NCBI GenBank assembly: GCA_013334435.1
Contig: JAAXXP010000002.1
Coordinates: 14,468 to 61,757, forward strand
Source of the DNA: Chlorobiaceae bacterium
GTDB taxonomy: Bacteria > Bacteroidota > Chlorobiia > Chlorobiales > Chlorobiaceae
Reading direction: 5' to 3'
Length of the DNA: 47,290 bases
Shown here: positions 36,701-44,387 of the stretch, piece by piece
How the letters are laid out: each line of letters begins with the position of its first letter
How positions within the stretch are numbered: the first letter of the stretch is position 1
Position numbers and translations under genes: made by a program
The notes under the pieces: model-generated
The model's input: only the letters and a program-made list of their open reading frames with translations
Told to the model about the DNA's origin: nothing
Database searches by the model: none

Positions 36701-36982
36701 CAGGCGGTAACCCTCTTTTCGGAAAATCCCTCGGGCTTCGAACTGGTCATCACCGACCTTTTCATGCCGGAGATGAACGGTTTCGACGTTGCAGAAAAAG
36801 TCCGCGCGGCACAACCAGGCGTCCCGGTCATCATCATCGCCGGCAATGACAAGGATATCGACCGGGAACAGCTGCGGCTGTCCGACATCAGTACCGTGCT
36901 GGTAAAACCGGTTGCGTTCAGCGAACTGGCCGCAGCTGTCAGAAAAGCTCTCTATCAGAACCTCTCCGGAAAAACATCATGA
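33800..36982 (+). CDS. Hybrid sensor histidine kinase with five PAS domains
   Basis: A soluble hybrid kinase (1060 aa, GTG start). Approximate layout: short coiled-coil N-terminus; PAS 45-165, 170-295, 298-415, 418-540 and 545-665, each ending in a DITERK-type PAC; HisKA with the phospho-acceptor His694 in GIAHDFNN; HATPase_c with NLCTNAVQ (about 801), DTGIGI and GTGLGLSVV; and a C-terminal receiver (about 937-1055) with phospho-acceptor Asp986. No transmembrane segment is seen, so it senses cytoplasmic cues such as redox, light or small ligands. Its stop overlaps the next gene, a single receiver, by 4 bp. Confidence 0.93.
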   Translation: MSERNKTKAELQDEIASLKKQLSLCGNRADRQEDAEKPLIGLRKNFFAFVEHAPHYLVVVDPSHDGGPAIETANPAACAIHGFTEKELKHQPFTSLFARHHRKFVTEQIGRALSNKHRPFECDALRKNGSTFPVRITTEMVTENGRQFVYAIEHTLIDQKNAEEALRYSERQLANLMDNIPGIAYRCRNDLFWTMEFISNGCLALTGYPADDLIHNRKKAFTDLVHPDDLPGISTAVGKALKKKKPFEIEYRIITAEGSTKHVWEKGLGVEEPGEGIFLEGFITDITERKNAENAKKASEERYRFLFDNMFLGVAITNAKGKIHVANKALCNIVGYSQEEIVRLNSRQFYVDPDERDRLIALLRKNGILENFETRIKRKNGKQIWLHYKVYPFDYEGEAAFFITCIDITERKQTELQLRKLSAAVEQSPISIIITDKEGDIEYVNPAFVNTTGYRAGEVAGRNLRMFKTPERPDEYYRNIWKTISEGAVWQGEFHSRKKNGELFWEKTTIGPITEAGGEISHFIALNEDITEKRSIEHALQQSEEKYRKLVEGSIQGVIIAQDDPLRISYASQPMEAITGYTPEELVGLSARQVSDMVHPEDRDIFFAQFRKRLAGKKKKPRRDYRILHKNGSFVWVAVHSTAIEYNRTPATQTVFLDITNYKKAETQKEKLEEQLRQAQKLETIGTLAAGIAHDFNNILTPILGYAEMAKLRMIASDPNNQYLDSIVKAAHRAKKLIAQILTFNRQAAQQQKPVSLHPIVTDVMSLLIPSIPAGISVRQLLSVPCAEILADPEQMHQVVMNLCTNAVQAMQKKGGTLTVGLKPVHSTLRMAKAWPGLKPGLEYIRLTICDTGIGISKKNLERIFEPFFSTKPPDKGTGLGLSVVHGIIQSHHGTITIHSKPGKGTAVHVYFPLGNRNICSEKPENAVAGSENESILVIDDETAVTETISHMLDQLGYHAVTGNDSVQAVTLFSENPSGFELVITDLFMPEMNGFDVAEKVRAAQPGVPVIIIAGNDKDIDREQLRLSDISTVLVKPVAFSELAAAVRKALYQNLSGKTS

Positions 36983-37338
36983 ACGTCCTGGTGATTGAAG
37001 ACGATGCGGACATCAGAAACATGATCAGCCTGATCCTGGCTGATGAAGGGCACTCCGTCGTGGAGGCGTGCAATGGTCTTGAAGGCACGAAGCAGCTGAA
37101 CTGCAGGGGACCTTTCGACCTGATCGTTACCGACATGCTCATGCCCGAAAAGGAGGGCATTGAAACCATCAGAGAGGTAAAAAAACAATCTCCCGCAACG
37201 AAAATCGTCGCCATCTCGGGCGGAGGAATATGCATTCCGGAAAACTACCTGAACCTCGCCCTGATGATGGGCGCAGACGCCTCTCTCTGCAAACCGTTCG
37301 GACGGCAGGAGCTGCTCGACATCATCAGAAACCTGTAA
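36979..37338 (+). CDS. Stand-alone response regulator receiver
   Basis: A single-domain receiver (119 aa) with the acidic pair Asp8-Asp9, phospho-acceptor Asp52 (VTDMLMPE) and the Lys of SLCKPFG. There is no output domain. It is translationally coupled to the hybrid kinase (ATGA overlap), so the two likely form one phosphorelay whose final output lies elsewhere or is protein-protein. Confidence 0.92.
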   Translation: MNVLVIEDDADIRNMISLILADEGHSVVEACNGLEGTKQLNCRGPFDLIVTDMLMPEKEGIETIREVKKQSPATKIVAISGGGICIPENYLNLALMMGADASLCKPFGRQELLDIIRNL

Positions 37339-37491
37339 AAACAGGGTCGATTGACCGCCCGTGCGGTCGATAAAAAGCCTTTGGCAGTCGAGAAATATTT
37401 TTTTACTTTGAAAAAAGCGCCTGCCGGATGTTGACACTGCAACAGGATGCGGTCGGGACAATCGATATGCAAACCACTAAGAACAGAAAAA

Positions 37492-37749
37492 ATGAGCAAT
37501 AATTCAGGAGCATTCGTTCAGGGTGCCGAAGCATACGGGAGGTTTCTGGAGGTGTTCATTGACGGCCACTGGTGGGTTGTTGGCGATGCCCTGGAAAACA
37601 TCGGCAAAACCACAAAACGGCTTGGAGCCAATGCATACCCTCATCTTTACGGTGGCGGCGGAGCATCCGCAGGGCTGAGAGGCTCTTCCCCCGACACGTC
37701 GGGATATGCGGTACCCAACAAGGATGTCGAACGCAGGTTCAAGGACTGA
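37492..37749 (+). CDS. csmE: Chlorosome envelope protein, CsmA/CsmE family (CsmE-like)
   Basis: An 85-aa baseplate-family chlorosome protein. The N-terminal half (GAEAYGRFLEVFIDGHWWVV) aligns with CsmA's GRIFEVMVEGHWETVG, and His26 occupies the position of the CsmA His that binds bacteriochlorophyll a. The tail LRGSSPDTSGYAVPNKDVE matches the propeptide-like CsmA/CsmE end. It differs from the very conserved CsmA N-terminus, so I favour CsmE. The frame opens 15 codons earlier, but MSNNSG is the natural start. It is monocistronic, with a terminator downstream. Confidence 0.85.
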   Translation: MSNNSGAFVQGAEAYGRFLEVFIDGHWWVVGDALENIGKTTKRLGANAYPHLYGGGGASAGLRGSSPDTSGYAVPNKDVERRFKD

Positions 37750-37783
37750 TTTCGCTGCAGAAACAGATTTTCCGGATTTCAAT

Positions 37784-37811
37784 AAAGCCCTCCACTCGGA
37801 GGGCTTTACCG
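37784..37811. terminator. Bidirectional terminator between csmE and the NAD(P)-binding gene
   Basis: A perfect 10-bp stem AAAGCCCTCC (37784-37793) / GGAGGGCTTT (37798-37807) with a 4-base loop. The stem's own A/U ends give a short U run on each strand. It lies between the convergent csmE and 37828-38526 genes. Confidence 0.75.
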
Positions 37812-37827
37812 TTTCAGCCATCCTGCA

Positions 37828-38526
37828 CTAACCCGCCAGCCTGTCGTAATACCGTTCGAGACTCTCCTGAACCTCGCCGGATTCGCTGATCACCTCGAAG
37901 GTTCTGTTTCGGGCCTTGCCATTCCACAGCGAAAGCACAAGCAGTTCGGCAACATCGGAACGGTTCGTCCACCCGTTCCATATCCGGTCTCCCTCATCCA
38001 CGTGAAGCCTGAACATGAGTGGCTCCCCATCCTTCAGCCCTCCCGGACGGACAATGGTATAACTCCGGCCTTCACGGGAAAATACCGATCTGACATGCTC
38101 TTCGGCAGCATACTTCATGGAAAGCACCCCTGCAAAAAGATTCAGGGGGTGGTACCATTTGGTTACCGCAATGGAACTGACCATGGCAAAATGCGTCACG
38201 CCTGCCTTCAATGCCTCGTCGGCAAGCCGGATAACTCCATCCCGGTCAACCTCCTGCGGCGATGCCTCTCCGAAAAAAGAACTCGATCCAAGAGCGGAAA
38301 TGACGGCGTCGCAGCCCTTTACAGCGGCGGCAATCTCCTCCGTATTCTGCACATGTCCCACGGCAACCTCGACACCGCTGCCGAACATCGCGGCTTTTTC
38401 GAATGATCTCACAAGTACGCGAACCGGAATACCATAATGCTGCAGACGCTTTACAACCCACTGTCCGGTTTTGCCTGTCGCTCCGGCAACAAGCACCCTG
38501 CCTTTATATGATGACTTTCCGTCCAT
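37828..38526 (-). CDS. NAD(P)-binding atypical SDR (NmrA/YwnB-like)
   Basis: A 232-aa Rossmann protein with VLVAGATGKTGQWVVKRL (nucleotide-binding GATGKTG at 15-21), ISALGSSSFFG and IVRPGGLKDGEP. This pattern fits the atypical SDR_a5/NmrA group (including chloroplast Tic62-like proteins), which often act as redox sensors or oxidoreductases. There is no classical YxxxK catalytic pair in the usual place. It is transcribed convergently with csmE and divergently from the pentapeptide gene. Confidence 0.8.
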   Translation of the reverse strand: MDGKSSYKGRVLVAGATGKTGQWVVKRLQHYGIPVRVLVRSFEKAAMFGSGVEVAVGHVQNTEEIAAAVKGCDAVISALGSSSFFGEASPQEVDRDGVIRLADEALKAGVTHFAMVSSIAVTKWYHPLNLFAGVLSMKYAAEEHVRSVFSREGRSYTIVRPGGLKDGEPLMFRLHVDEGDRIWNGWTNRSDVAELLVLSLWNGKARNRTFEVISESGEVQESLERYYDRLAG

Positions 38527-38710
38527 AATTGAAGCTCCTTTAATGAATCCAGATAAATTTTATCCGTATATTATACAATCACCATTCAAAGAAGAAAGTT
38601 TCACTACTTACCGGCATTTTCCTTACTTTTACCGTAACCATAACCCTTATCACCGCACGAACGCAGCGACTGACAGCAAGACGCATCGTTCGGGCATCAA
38701 CACTCCCGGC

Positions 38711-40066
38711 ATGAACCTGAAACGCTCCCTTGCGCAGGCTTTTCTGCTTGCGGCCTGCTTTTGTACCGCTCCGACTCCCGGCCTGGCTGCCGATCCCGAG
38801 GCAATAAAAATGCTCATCAACAACCGAGAACAATGGCATGCCGCACGGCAGTCCAATCCCGGAAAAACCATCGATCTGAACAAGGCAAAACTGGATGACG
38901 CCAACCTCGAAGGGGCAAATCTCAGCAACGTCTCGCTGGTACGGGCGGAACTGAGCGGAGCAAACCTCAACAGGGCTAACCTGCAGCGAACGAATCTCTC
39001 CATGGCCTTCATCAAGAAAGCCGACATGAAAGAGGCTGATTTAAGCGGAGCGTCTCTCGTCAAGGCGAATCTCAAGGAGTCGTTCATGAAAGGAGCCTCT
39101 CTCAGCAGGGCTAACCTGCAGGGAGTCAACCTCAGATGGAGTCAGCTTGAGGCCGCGGATCTTTCCGGAGCTAACCTTGCCGGTACGGTTCTTTTCGAAA
39201 CCAATCTGCAGCACTCGAATCTGAAAGGCGCCAATTTCAAGGGCGCGCAGTTCCTGGACACTGCCGACCTCAACGGAGCCTCGGTTTCCGGCAACACCAT
39301 CACCGCTTCCGGCGATAAAGCGACGAGATCCTGGGCCTCCATGCGCAAGGCCCGCTTTGTCAGCGAACCCGAAACCGCTCCGCCGGTCTACCTGACGCCC
39401 CCCGAACCGGTATACCTGTCGGATCAGCCGGAAGATGACGGAACCTCTGCGAAAAACCGTTCAGGAAGCGTAAAAAACGCACCGCAAAGCAGGGAAAAAC
39501 AGCAGGCGCTCCTTATTGACGACGTGGAGACATGGAACAGCATGAGATCCAAAAATCCGGAACTGCCGATAACCCTCAAACAGGAAAAACTGGAGAATGC
39601 CAGGCTCAGGGGAGTGAACCTGCAGCAGGCATCGATGGCAGGATCGGATTTCGAGGATGCCAACCTCGACGAGGCGCTTCTCAACGGCGCGGATTTCAGC
39701 GGATCGAATTTCCAGAAAGCCGACATGAAAGGGGCAAAACTGCAGGGAGCAAAGCTCCAGAAGGCAAACTTCGACCGGACATTCCTCAGGGAAGCCGATC
39801 TGAGCAATGCAGATCTGACAGGGGCAAACCTTTACGGAGCGATGCTCGCAGGGGCCAACCTGCGCGGCGCCGATCTTAGCGGCACCTCGCTCTTCGACGC
39901 CGATTTAGAGGGTGCCGATCTTTCGGGAGCCATACTCAAGGGCGCCAACATGATGGACACAAACCTGAAGAATGCCATCATCACTCCCGAAACCATACTT
40001 CCTTCAGGAAAAAATGCAACTGCAGACTGGGCCATTCCGAAAGGAGCGATTTTCAGGAAACCCTGA
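38711..40066 (+). CDS. Secreted pentapeptide-repeat protein, two tandem modules
   Basis: A 451-aa exported protein. Signal peptide at 1-26 (MNLKRSLAQAFLLAACF, cleavage near GLAAD). Two copies of one module follow (about 35-225 and 266-451). Each starts with LI(N/D)(N/D)xExWxxxRxxNP, continues in pentapeptide repeats of the A(D/N)Lxx type that form a right-handed quadrilateral beta helix, and ends with SGxxATxxWA. A Pro/Ser-rich linker joins them. I start at 38711 because the signal peptide begins there; the open frame extends 80 codons further upstream across the promoter region. Role unknown. Confidence 0.85.
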   Translation: MNLKRSLAQAFLLAACFCTAPTPGLAADPEAIKMLINNREQWHAARQSNPGKTIDLNKAKLDDANLEGANLSNVSLVRAELSGANLNRANLQRTNLSMAFIKKADMKEADLSGASLVKANLKESFMKGASLSRANLQGVNLRWSQLEAADLSGANLAGTVLFETNLQHSNLKGANFKGAQFLDTADLNGASVSGNTITASGDKATRSWASMRKARFVSEPETAPPVYLTPPEPVYLSDQPEDDGTSAKNRSGSVKNAPQSREKQQALLIDDVETWNSMRSKNPELPITLKQEKLENARLRGVNLQQASMAGSDFEDANLDEALLNGADFSGSNFQKADMKGAKLQGAKLQKANFDRTFLREADLSNADLTGANLYGAMLAGANLRGADLSGTSLFDADLEGADLSGAILKGANMMDTNLKNAIITPETILPSGKNATADWAIPKGAIFRKP

Positions 40067-40077
40067 ATACCGGAAAC

Positions 40078-40100
40078 GGGCGGCCGACTCCCGGCCGCCC
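40078..40100 (+). repeat. GC-rich hairpin after the pentapeptide gene
   Basis: GGGCGGCC (40078-40085) pairs perfectly with GGCCGCCC (40093-40100) around a 7-base loop, 12 bp past the stop. No U tract follows, so it may be a processing or stabilising stem, or a partial terminator before the next small gene. Confidence 0.5.
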
Positions 40101-40138
40101 CCCCGACCAGAAAGAAAAAAGCTGAAAAAATTCCGGTT

Positions 40139-40372
40139 ATGGCAAATATTCTCGTTTCGAGCTACTACAGCAGATGGGACATTACCGAACATGAAGGGCG
40201 CATAGCCTTCTATGACTCGGACAACCAGCAGATAGAAAACAGGGTATTCAAAGACCCTGCTGAATTTCAGGTAGTTATCAGCATGCTGCGTCATGACGCT
40301 CCGCTCTGGTACGATACCGAAGCACATCATCTTCGTGCAGGAACCGAACCGGCCGGCGATGGTGAGGAGTGA
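40139..40372 (+). CDS. Small protein of unknown function
   Basis: A 77-aa acidic soluble protein (MANILVSSYYSRWDITEHEG to a GTEPAGDGEE tail). A beta-rich N-terminal half is followed by a helix. No motif I recognise. It sits 73 bp after the pentapeptide gene on the same strand and is probably cotranscribed with it. It ends 15 bp before the convergent stop of the next gene. Confidence 0.55.
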   Translation: MANILVSSYYSRWDITEHEGRIAFYDSDNQQIENRVFKDPAEFQVVISMLRHDAPLWYDTEAHHLRAGTEPAGDGEE

Positions 40373-40387
40373 AAATCTGTCGAGCCG

Positions 40388-40684
40388 CTATTTCCTGATC
40401 TCCGCCAGTTGCGGAAACCGTTTGCGGTACATGAGGTGCTGAAAGATGTCTGCCTTGCGGATATTGGGATCGCCGGCTTCAAGCCGATGTTTTTTTCCGG
40501 TACGGGTGGTAACCTCTATGGTTCCGTCATTATGTACATCCGTTACCTTCCAGAACTTGTCCACCACATAATGATACTCCTCTCCGTGTTCGAGAGGATA
40601 AACCTGCCTGGCTCTGGGACCCGGGCAGAACGAACTTTTCGGCTTGTGGTAGACAATGGCATCGCCAACCCTGAACTGCGTCAT
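40388..40684 (-). CDS. Small basic protein of unknown function
   Basis: A 98-aa protein with a compact beta-barrel-like pattern (FRVGDAIVYHKPK, YHYVVDKFWKVTDVHNDGTIEVTTRTGKKHRL cited in parts) resembling SH3-like or nucleic-acid-binding small folds. The basic RTGKKHR stretch near residue 64 fits RNA or DNA binding. That is only an impression from composition. It is convergent with the 40139 gene, and about 158 bp separate its start from the Get3-like gene. Confidence 0.6.
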   Translation of the reverse strand: MTQFRVGDAIVYHKPKSSFCPGPRARQVYPLEHGEEYHYVVDKFWKVTDVHNDGTIEVTTRTGKKHRLEAGDPNIRKADIFQHLMYRKRFPQLAEIRK

Positions 40685-40842
40685 CTTGACCTCCTCTCCG
40701 GCATAGACATCCGGCTGCTTGACTGCGTTGAATGATAGTGAAACCCTAAACTTTTAATTTACAATCGATAACCGATATTCAAAACAGTTTGTCGCTTCAG
40801 GAACCGCAATAATGCGGTTTATTGTACGATAACCGTCCGTTT

Positions 40843-42027
40843 TCAGGGTTTTTCGGTAAAGCGGATCACCAGACGCTCGCCCTCCATTTCCGCACCGTCC
40901 GTTTTCAGTGTAGCCAGCGACTGGGGAAGCACCATATTGCGCCGGTGATTCCCGATCCGGATATTGAGCTCGTCCCCGCTCTTGCTGAGCTGTATCTGCT
41001 CTTTGGGTATTCCGGGCAGATACAGCTCGAGAGAAAACCCGTCCGCAACCTTCAGCACCCGTAAGGTCTGGTTATGGTAGTATACCTGTGATGGGTCCTC
41101 CCCGTCCGGATAGAGAAAATCCCTGAGTTTTTCCAGCGCATCCATACCGCAGATTTCACGGGAATAAAGCGGCACCTCCTTGACCGGCAGGGGGCTGAAA
41201 CTGTCGATAATCTCCTGACGGTAGATTGCCTGGTTCGCCTTCCAGTAAACAAAATAAGGATCGTTGACCTCGGGCGGGATGATTCTGTTGGCGATGACCA
41301 GATCGACGGAGATATTGTAGAGACTCAGGTAAGCATGCGCACGCAACGACTCCTTGATCACCATTTTTTCAGGGTTGGTAACAAGCCGTACGGAGGTAAC
41401 GGTATTATCGGTAAGAATGCCGCCGAGCGCCGCTATGTTTTCATAGAACTCATGGGGAATCTGCATCAGCGCCTTGTCGGGAAGCGAAAACCCCGCAATC
41501 GGGCGAAAAATCGGTTCAACGAGTGGCCGAAGATAGAGCGCGACTTTTTCCATCGGCCTGTAAAACCGGCGCATGTACCAGCCGGTCACTTCCGGAATGC
41601 TCAGAAGTCTCAGAGCCGTTCCGGTAGGCGCCGAATCGATGATCAGCACATCGTAGCTCCCCTCCCGGTGGTGGCGGAACACCCTGACAAGCCCGAAAAT
41701 TTCATCGGTTCCCGGCAAAATAGCCAACTCATCGGCCTGTACGGCATCCAGCCCCCGTGCCTGCAGCACCTCCGTGATGTAACGCTTTACCGCCCCCCAG
41801 TTCTGTTCGAGTTCCTGCAGCACATCGAGCTCGGCAGCGTAAAGGTTCTCGGAAACTCTTACCGGTTCATGCCCGAGAGGCATATCGAAGCTGTCGGCAA
41901 GCGAATGGGCAGGGTCGGTGCTCAGTACCAGCGTCTTGTAGCCGAGTTCCGCACAGCGAAGCCCTGTCGCAGCCGCCATGGATGTTTTGCCGACGCCGCC
42001 TTTGCCGGTCATGAGAATAAGACGCAT
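40843..42027 (-). CDS. Get3/ArsA-family ATPase with HSP20-like C-terminus
   Basis: Deviant Walker A P-loop ATPase [10 protein letters not shown] (about 7-16) with [14 protein letters not shown] (switch I region) and [14 protein letters not shown] (switch II). This is the ArsA/Get3 pattern, and no ArsA duplication is present. The last ~80 residues ([20 protein letters not shown] to ERLVIRF) look like an alpha-crystallin/HSP20 beta sandwich, a known fusion in Chlorobi and cyanobacterial Get3-like proteins. I use the ATG at 42027 (394 aa), which has GAGG 5 bp upstream; two codons earlier a GTG is possible. The likely role is client binding or membrane-protein handling rather than arsenite export, as no arsB/arsR is near. 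Confidence 0.88.
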   Translation of the reverse strand: MRLILMTGKGGVGKTSMAAATGLRCAELGYKTLVLSTDPAHSLADSFDMPLGHEPVRVSENLYAAELDVLQELEQNWGAVKRYITEVLQARGLDAVQADELAILPGTDEIFGLVRVFRHHREGSYDVLIIDSAPTGTALRLLSIPEVTGWYMRRFYRPMEKVALYLRPLVEPIFRPIAGFSLPDKALMQIPHEFYENIAALGGILTDNTVTSVRLVTNPEKMVIKESLRAHAYLSLYNISVDLVIANRIIPPEVNDPYFVYWKANQAIYRQEIIDSFSPLPVKEVPLYSREICGMDALEKLRDFLYPDGEDPSQVYYHNQTLRVLKVADGFSLELYLPGIPKEQIQLSKSGDELNIRIGNHRRNMVLPQSLATLKTDGAEMEGERLVIRFTEKP

Positions 42028-42125
42028 AGGCACCTCACAGCAATCGTTACCAAGCGTTAAACACCGTTTGCTATAACCGGCAGCGTCATATAAAAAGTTT
42101 ACCGGCAGCGAGGACCGGAAGAAGC

Positions 42126-43052
42126 CTACTTCCCCAGCGCCCTGAGCGCCTGGATGGAAAGCGTATCGCCAAGACTGGCGGCCTTCTGCATATCTTCGAT
42201 CGCTCCGCCGGCATCTCCCAGCTGTTTTCTGGCCAGCCCTCTGTTGTAATAGGCTTCGGCGTTCTCCGGTCTGATCTGAAGAAGCCGGTTCATATCGTCA
42301 ATGGCGCCCTGGTAATCGCCAAGCGCAGCCTTCGTACAGGCTCGGTTGTTGTATGCCTCGACCAGCCCGGTATTGAGAATCAGCGCCTTGTTGTAATCTT
42401 CCAGGGCACCCTTCAGATCACCGCTGTTCGCCCTGGCGTTGCCGCGGTTGTACCATGCTGCGTCATACCCCTGGTCCCGTTCGAGAGCGAGCGAGAAATC
42501 ACTGATGGCTCCTCTGTGGTCGCCACTGAGGCTTTTTGCAAGACCCCGGTTGTTATATGCGCCGGCAAGCTGCGGACTGAGCTGTATCGAGCGGGAGTAA
42601 TCTGCAATAGCTCCCTTGTAGTCGCCAAGTGCCGATCTGGCCGTGCCCCGGTTATTGTAGAATTCCGGGATGGCAGGGTCAAGCGCTATCGCTTTTGAAA
42701 TATCGGCGACTGCTCCCCTGAAATCCCCGAGAGCCGCACGGGCAAATCCCCTGTTGTTATACGCCCCGAGCAGTTTCGGATCGAGATCAATCGCTCTGGT
42801 ATAATCGGCAAGAGCCTGTCTGGCATCGCCTCCAAGGGATTTTGCGAGTCCCCGGTTGTAATACGCTCCAGCATTTTCGGGATCGAGCATGATGGCTCTG
42901 CTGAAAGAATCGATGGCCTCCTGAACGTGCCCTTGTCGTCCAAGTCCGATACCCAGCTCAATGTACTCATCTGCGGTCTCGGCGACCACGGTGGTCGTAT
43001 GCAGCAGCAGCGAAACAGCGGCAACAATGGATGCCCTGTGAATAATATTCAT
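42126..43052 (-). CDS. Exported TPR protein with eight repeats
   Basis: A 308-aa protein with a signal peptide ([17 protein letters not shown], cleavage near VVAET) and eight consecutive 34-residue TPR units, most carrying the consensus AYxNRGxAxxxLGDxxGAIxDxxxAIxLDP. It should be a periplasmic scaffold for protein-protein contacts; no partner is evident. It is divergent from the RlpA pair. Confidence 0.9.
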   Translation of the reverse strand: MNIIHRASIVAAVSLLLHTTTVVAETADEYIELGIGLGRQGHVQEAIDSFSRAIMLDPENAGAYYNRGLAKSLGGDARQALADYTRAIDLDPKLLGAYNNRGFARAALGDFRGAVADISKAIALDPAIPEFYNNRGTARSALGDYKGAIADYSRSIQLSPQLAGAYNNRGLAKSLSGDHRGAISDFSLALERDQGYDAAWYNRGNARANSGDLKGALEDYNKALILNTGLVEAYNNRACTKAALGDYQGAIDDMNRLLQIRPENAEAYYNRGLARKQLGDAGGAIEDMQKAASLGDTLSIQALRALGK

Positions 43053-43223
43053 TTTTTTTAAAAAAAACCCTTATCAATCTCCTCTTTACCGGCATGGTAA
43101 AGTAACAAACCCGGACGAAAAACCGACCGGATTTCTGAGGAAAAATGCCATTTATGCCTCCGGAAAGCACCGCTATCAGCGGCTTTAGTGCCTTATTTGC
43201 ATCTTTAAAATATTATTCTCTAT

Positions 43224-43255
43224 ATTTAGTGTTGTCAAAACAATGAATACTAAAT
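43224..43255. promoter_or_regulatory. Palindrome upstream of rlpA1, possible operator
   Basis: ATTTAGT (43224-43230) and ACTAAAT (43249-43255) are perfect inverted arms, and the centre TTGTcaaaACAA adds a nested inverted repeat. It lies 73 bp upstream of the first RlpA ATG, in the AT-rich gap between divergent genes. It could be a repressor or activator site; the factor is unknown. Confidence 0.45.
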
Positions 43256-43327
43256 GAAATTTTATTCAATTTACCTGTTCTTATTGTCGATCTTGTTTAA
43301 GGGACAGAGTGCTAAACCTTAGCATTT

Positions 43328-43828
43328 ATGAGACATGAAAAAAAAATCTTCTCTTTTTCGATCTATGGCGTACTGACCTGTTTACTCTTTTCCGCATGCC
43401 AGACAAGCATGCCTTTTTCGGGTTCATCAGACCAGCTCGAATCAGCAATTCATTCCACAGCTTTTGCCGACTCCCGTCCTGAGGGCAGAAACAAAGCCCA
43501 AAGCTTTCTTCTGGTTTCGGAAGGAAAGGCATCATATTACGCAAACCAGTTTCACGGTAAAAAAACAGCAAACGGCGAAACGTTCGACATGAACGAACTG
43601 ACCGCCGCGCATCCTTCCCTGCCTTTCGGTACCCGCGTAAGGGTCACCAATCTCCGAAATGGCAAGGATGTCATTGTGCGCATCAACGACCGCGGTCCTT
43701 TTATCAAGGGAAGAATAATCGATCTTTCGGCAGAAGCAGCCAAAGAGATCGGCCTGTTCAGATCCGGAACCGCCCAGGTGCGCGTGGAAGCCATCAATAA
43801 ACAAATCGCGGACGCATACTCCGGATAG
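43328..43828 (+). CDS. rlpA: RlpA-like lipoprotein (DPBB domain)
   Basis: Lipoprotein of 166 aa. The signal has a lipobox LFSAC (Cys at residue 24), a linker follows, and then an RlpA double-psi beta-barrel domain with [32 protein letters not shown] and [11 protein letters not shown]. RlpA in Pseudomonas is a lytic transglycosylase for glycan without peptide stems. No SPOR domain is present, so septal targeting through SPOR is not expected. Tandem with a second copy 112 bp downstream. Confidence 0.9.
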   Translation: MRHEKKIFSFSIYGVLTCLLFSACQTSMPFSGSSDQLESAIHSTAFADSRPEGRNKAQSFLLVSEGKASYYANQFHGKKTANGETFDMNELTAAHPSLPFGTRVRVTNLRNGKDVIVRINDRGPFIKGRIIDLSAEAAKEIGLFRSGTAQVRVEAINKQIADAYSG

Positions 43829-43940
43829 AGAGCATTTTCAGAAACCTGCACTGCTATCGAGCATCGCGCCGCTCCAATTGCCTGAAAGGCCGCCAGGAGA
43901 AGCCCCGAGCGCTCGGTACCCGGCAGAAAACAACAGGATC

Positions 43941-44381
43941 ATGCGGCAAACGTTCAAATTCCCGTCTGCGTCAGCCACGGCAATACTGCTCGTTCTGGTC
44001 GCACTCCGCCCGGCTACCTGCGGTGCTGCCGAACCTGTTTTTCAGTCCGAAACACCCGCGACCACGGCTGTTTCCGGCAGCAGCGGCATGCTCGCTTCTG
44101 AAGGCCGGGCATCCTATTATTCCCAGCGCTTCCACGGAAAAAGAACTGCAAGCGGAGAACGCTTCAGCGTACAGGACTTTACCGCCGCACACCGCACCCT
44201 CCCTTTCGGAACCACGGTCAGGGTAACCAATCTCGACAACGGGAGGGAAGTTATCGTGCGAATCAACGATCGCGGCCCATACCTCAGAAGCCGGATTATA
44301 GACGTCTCTCCCGCCGCGGCAAGAGAGCTCGGCCTGCTCGGCAGAGGCACGGCATCGGTACGGATCGTGGCCGTGAACTGA
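43941..44381 (+). CDS. Second RlpA-like protein, tandem copy
   Basis: A 146-aa RlpA-like protein with a signal peptide ([16 protein letters not shown]..., cleavage near CGAAEP) and no good lipobox. Its DPBB domain closely matches the upstream copy: [32 protein letters not shown] and [20 protein letters not shown]. The pair is thus a tandem duplication with different targeting, one lipoprotein and one probably soluble. I start at the ATG at 43941; a TTG-opened extension starts at 43878. It ends 6 bp from the convergent methyltransferase. Confidence 0.88.
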   Translation: MRQTFKFPSASATAILLVLVALRPATCGAAEPVFQSETPATTAVSGSSGMLASEGRASYYSQRFHGKRTASGERFSVQDFTAAHRTLPFGTTVRVTNLDNGREVIVRINDRGPYLRSRIIDVSPAAARELGLLGRGTASVRIVAVN

Positions 44382-44387
44382 TATACG

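Noticed and set aside
38471-38710. N-terminal extension of the pentapeptide gene (80 residues)
   Set aside because: The signal peptide starts at 38711, and the extension overlaps the start of the divergent NAD(P)-binding gene.
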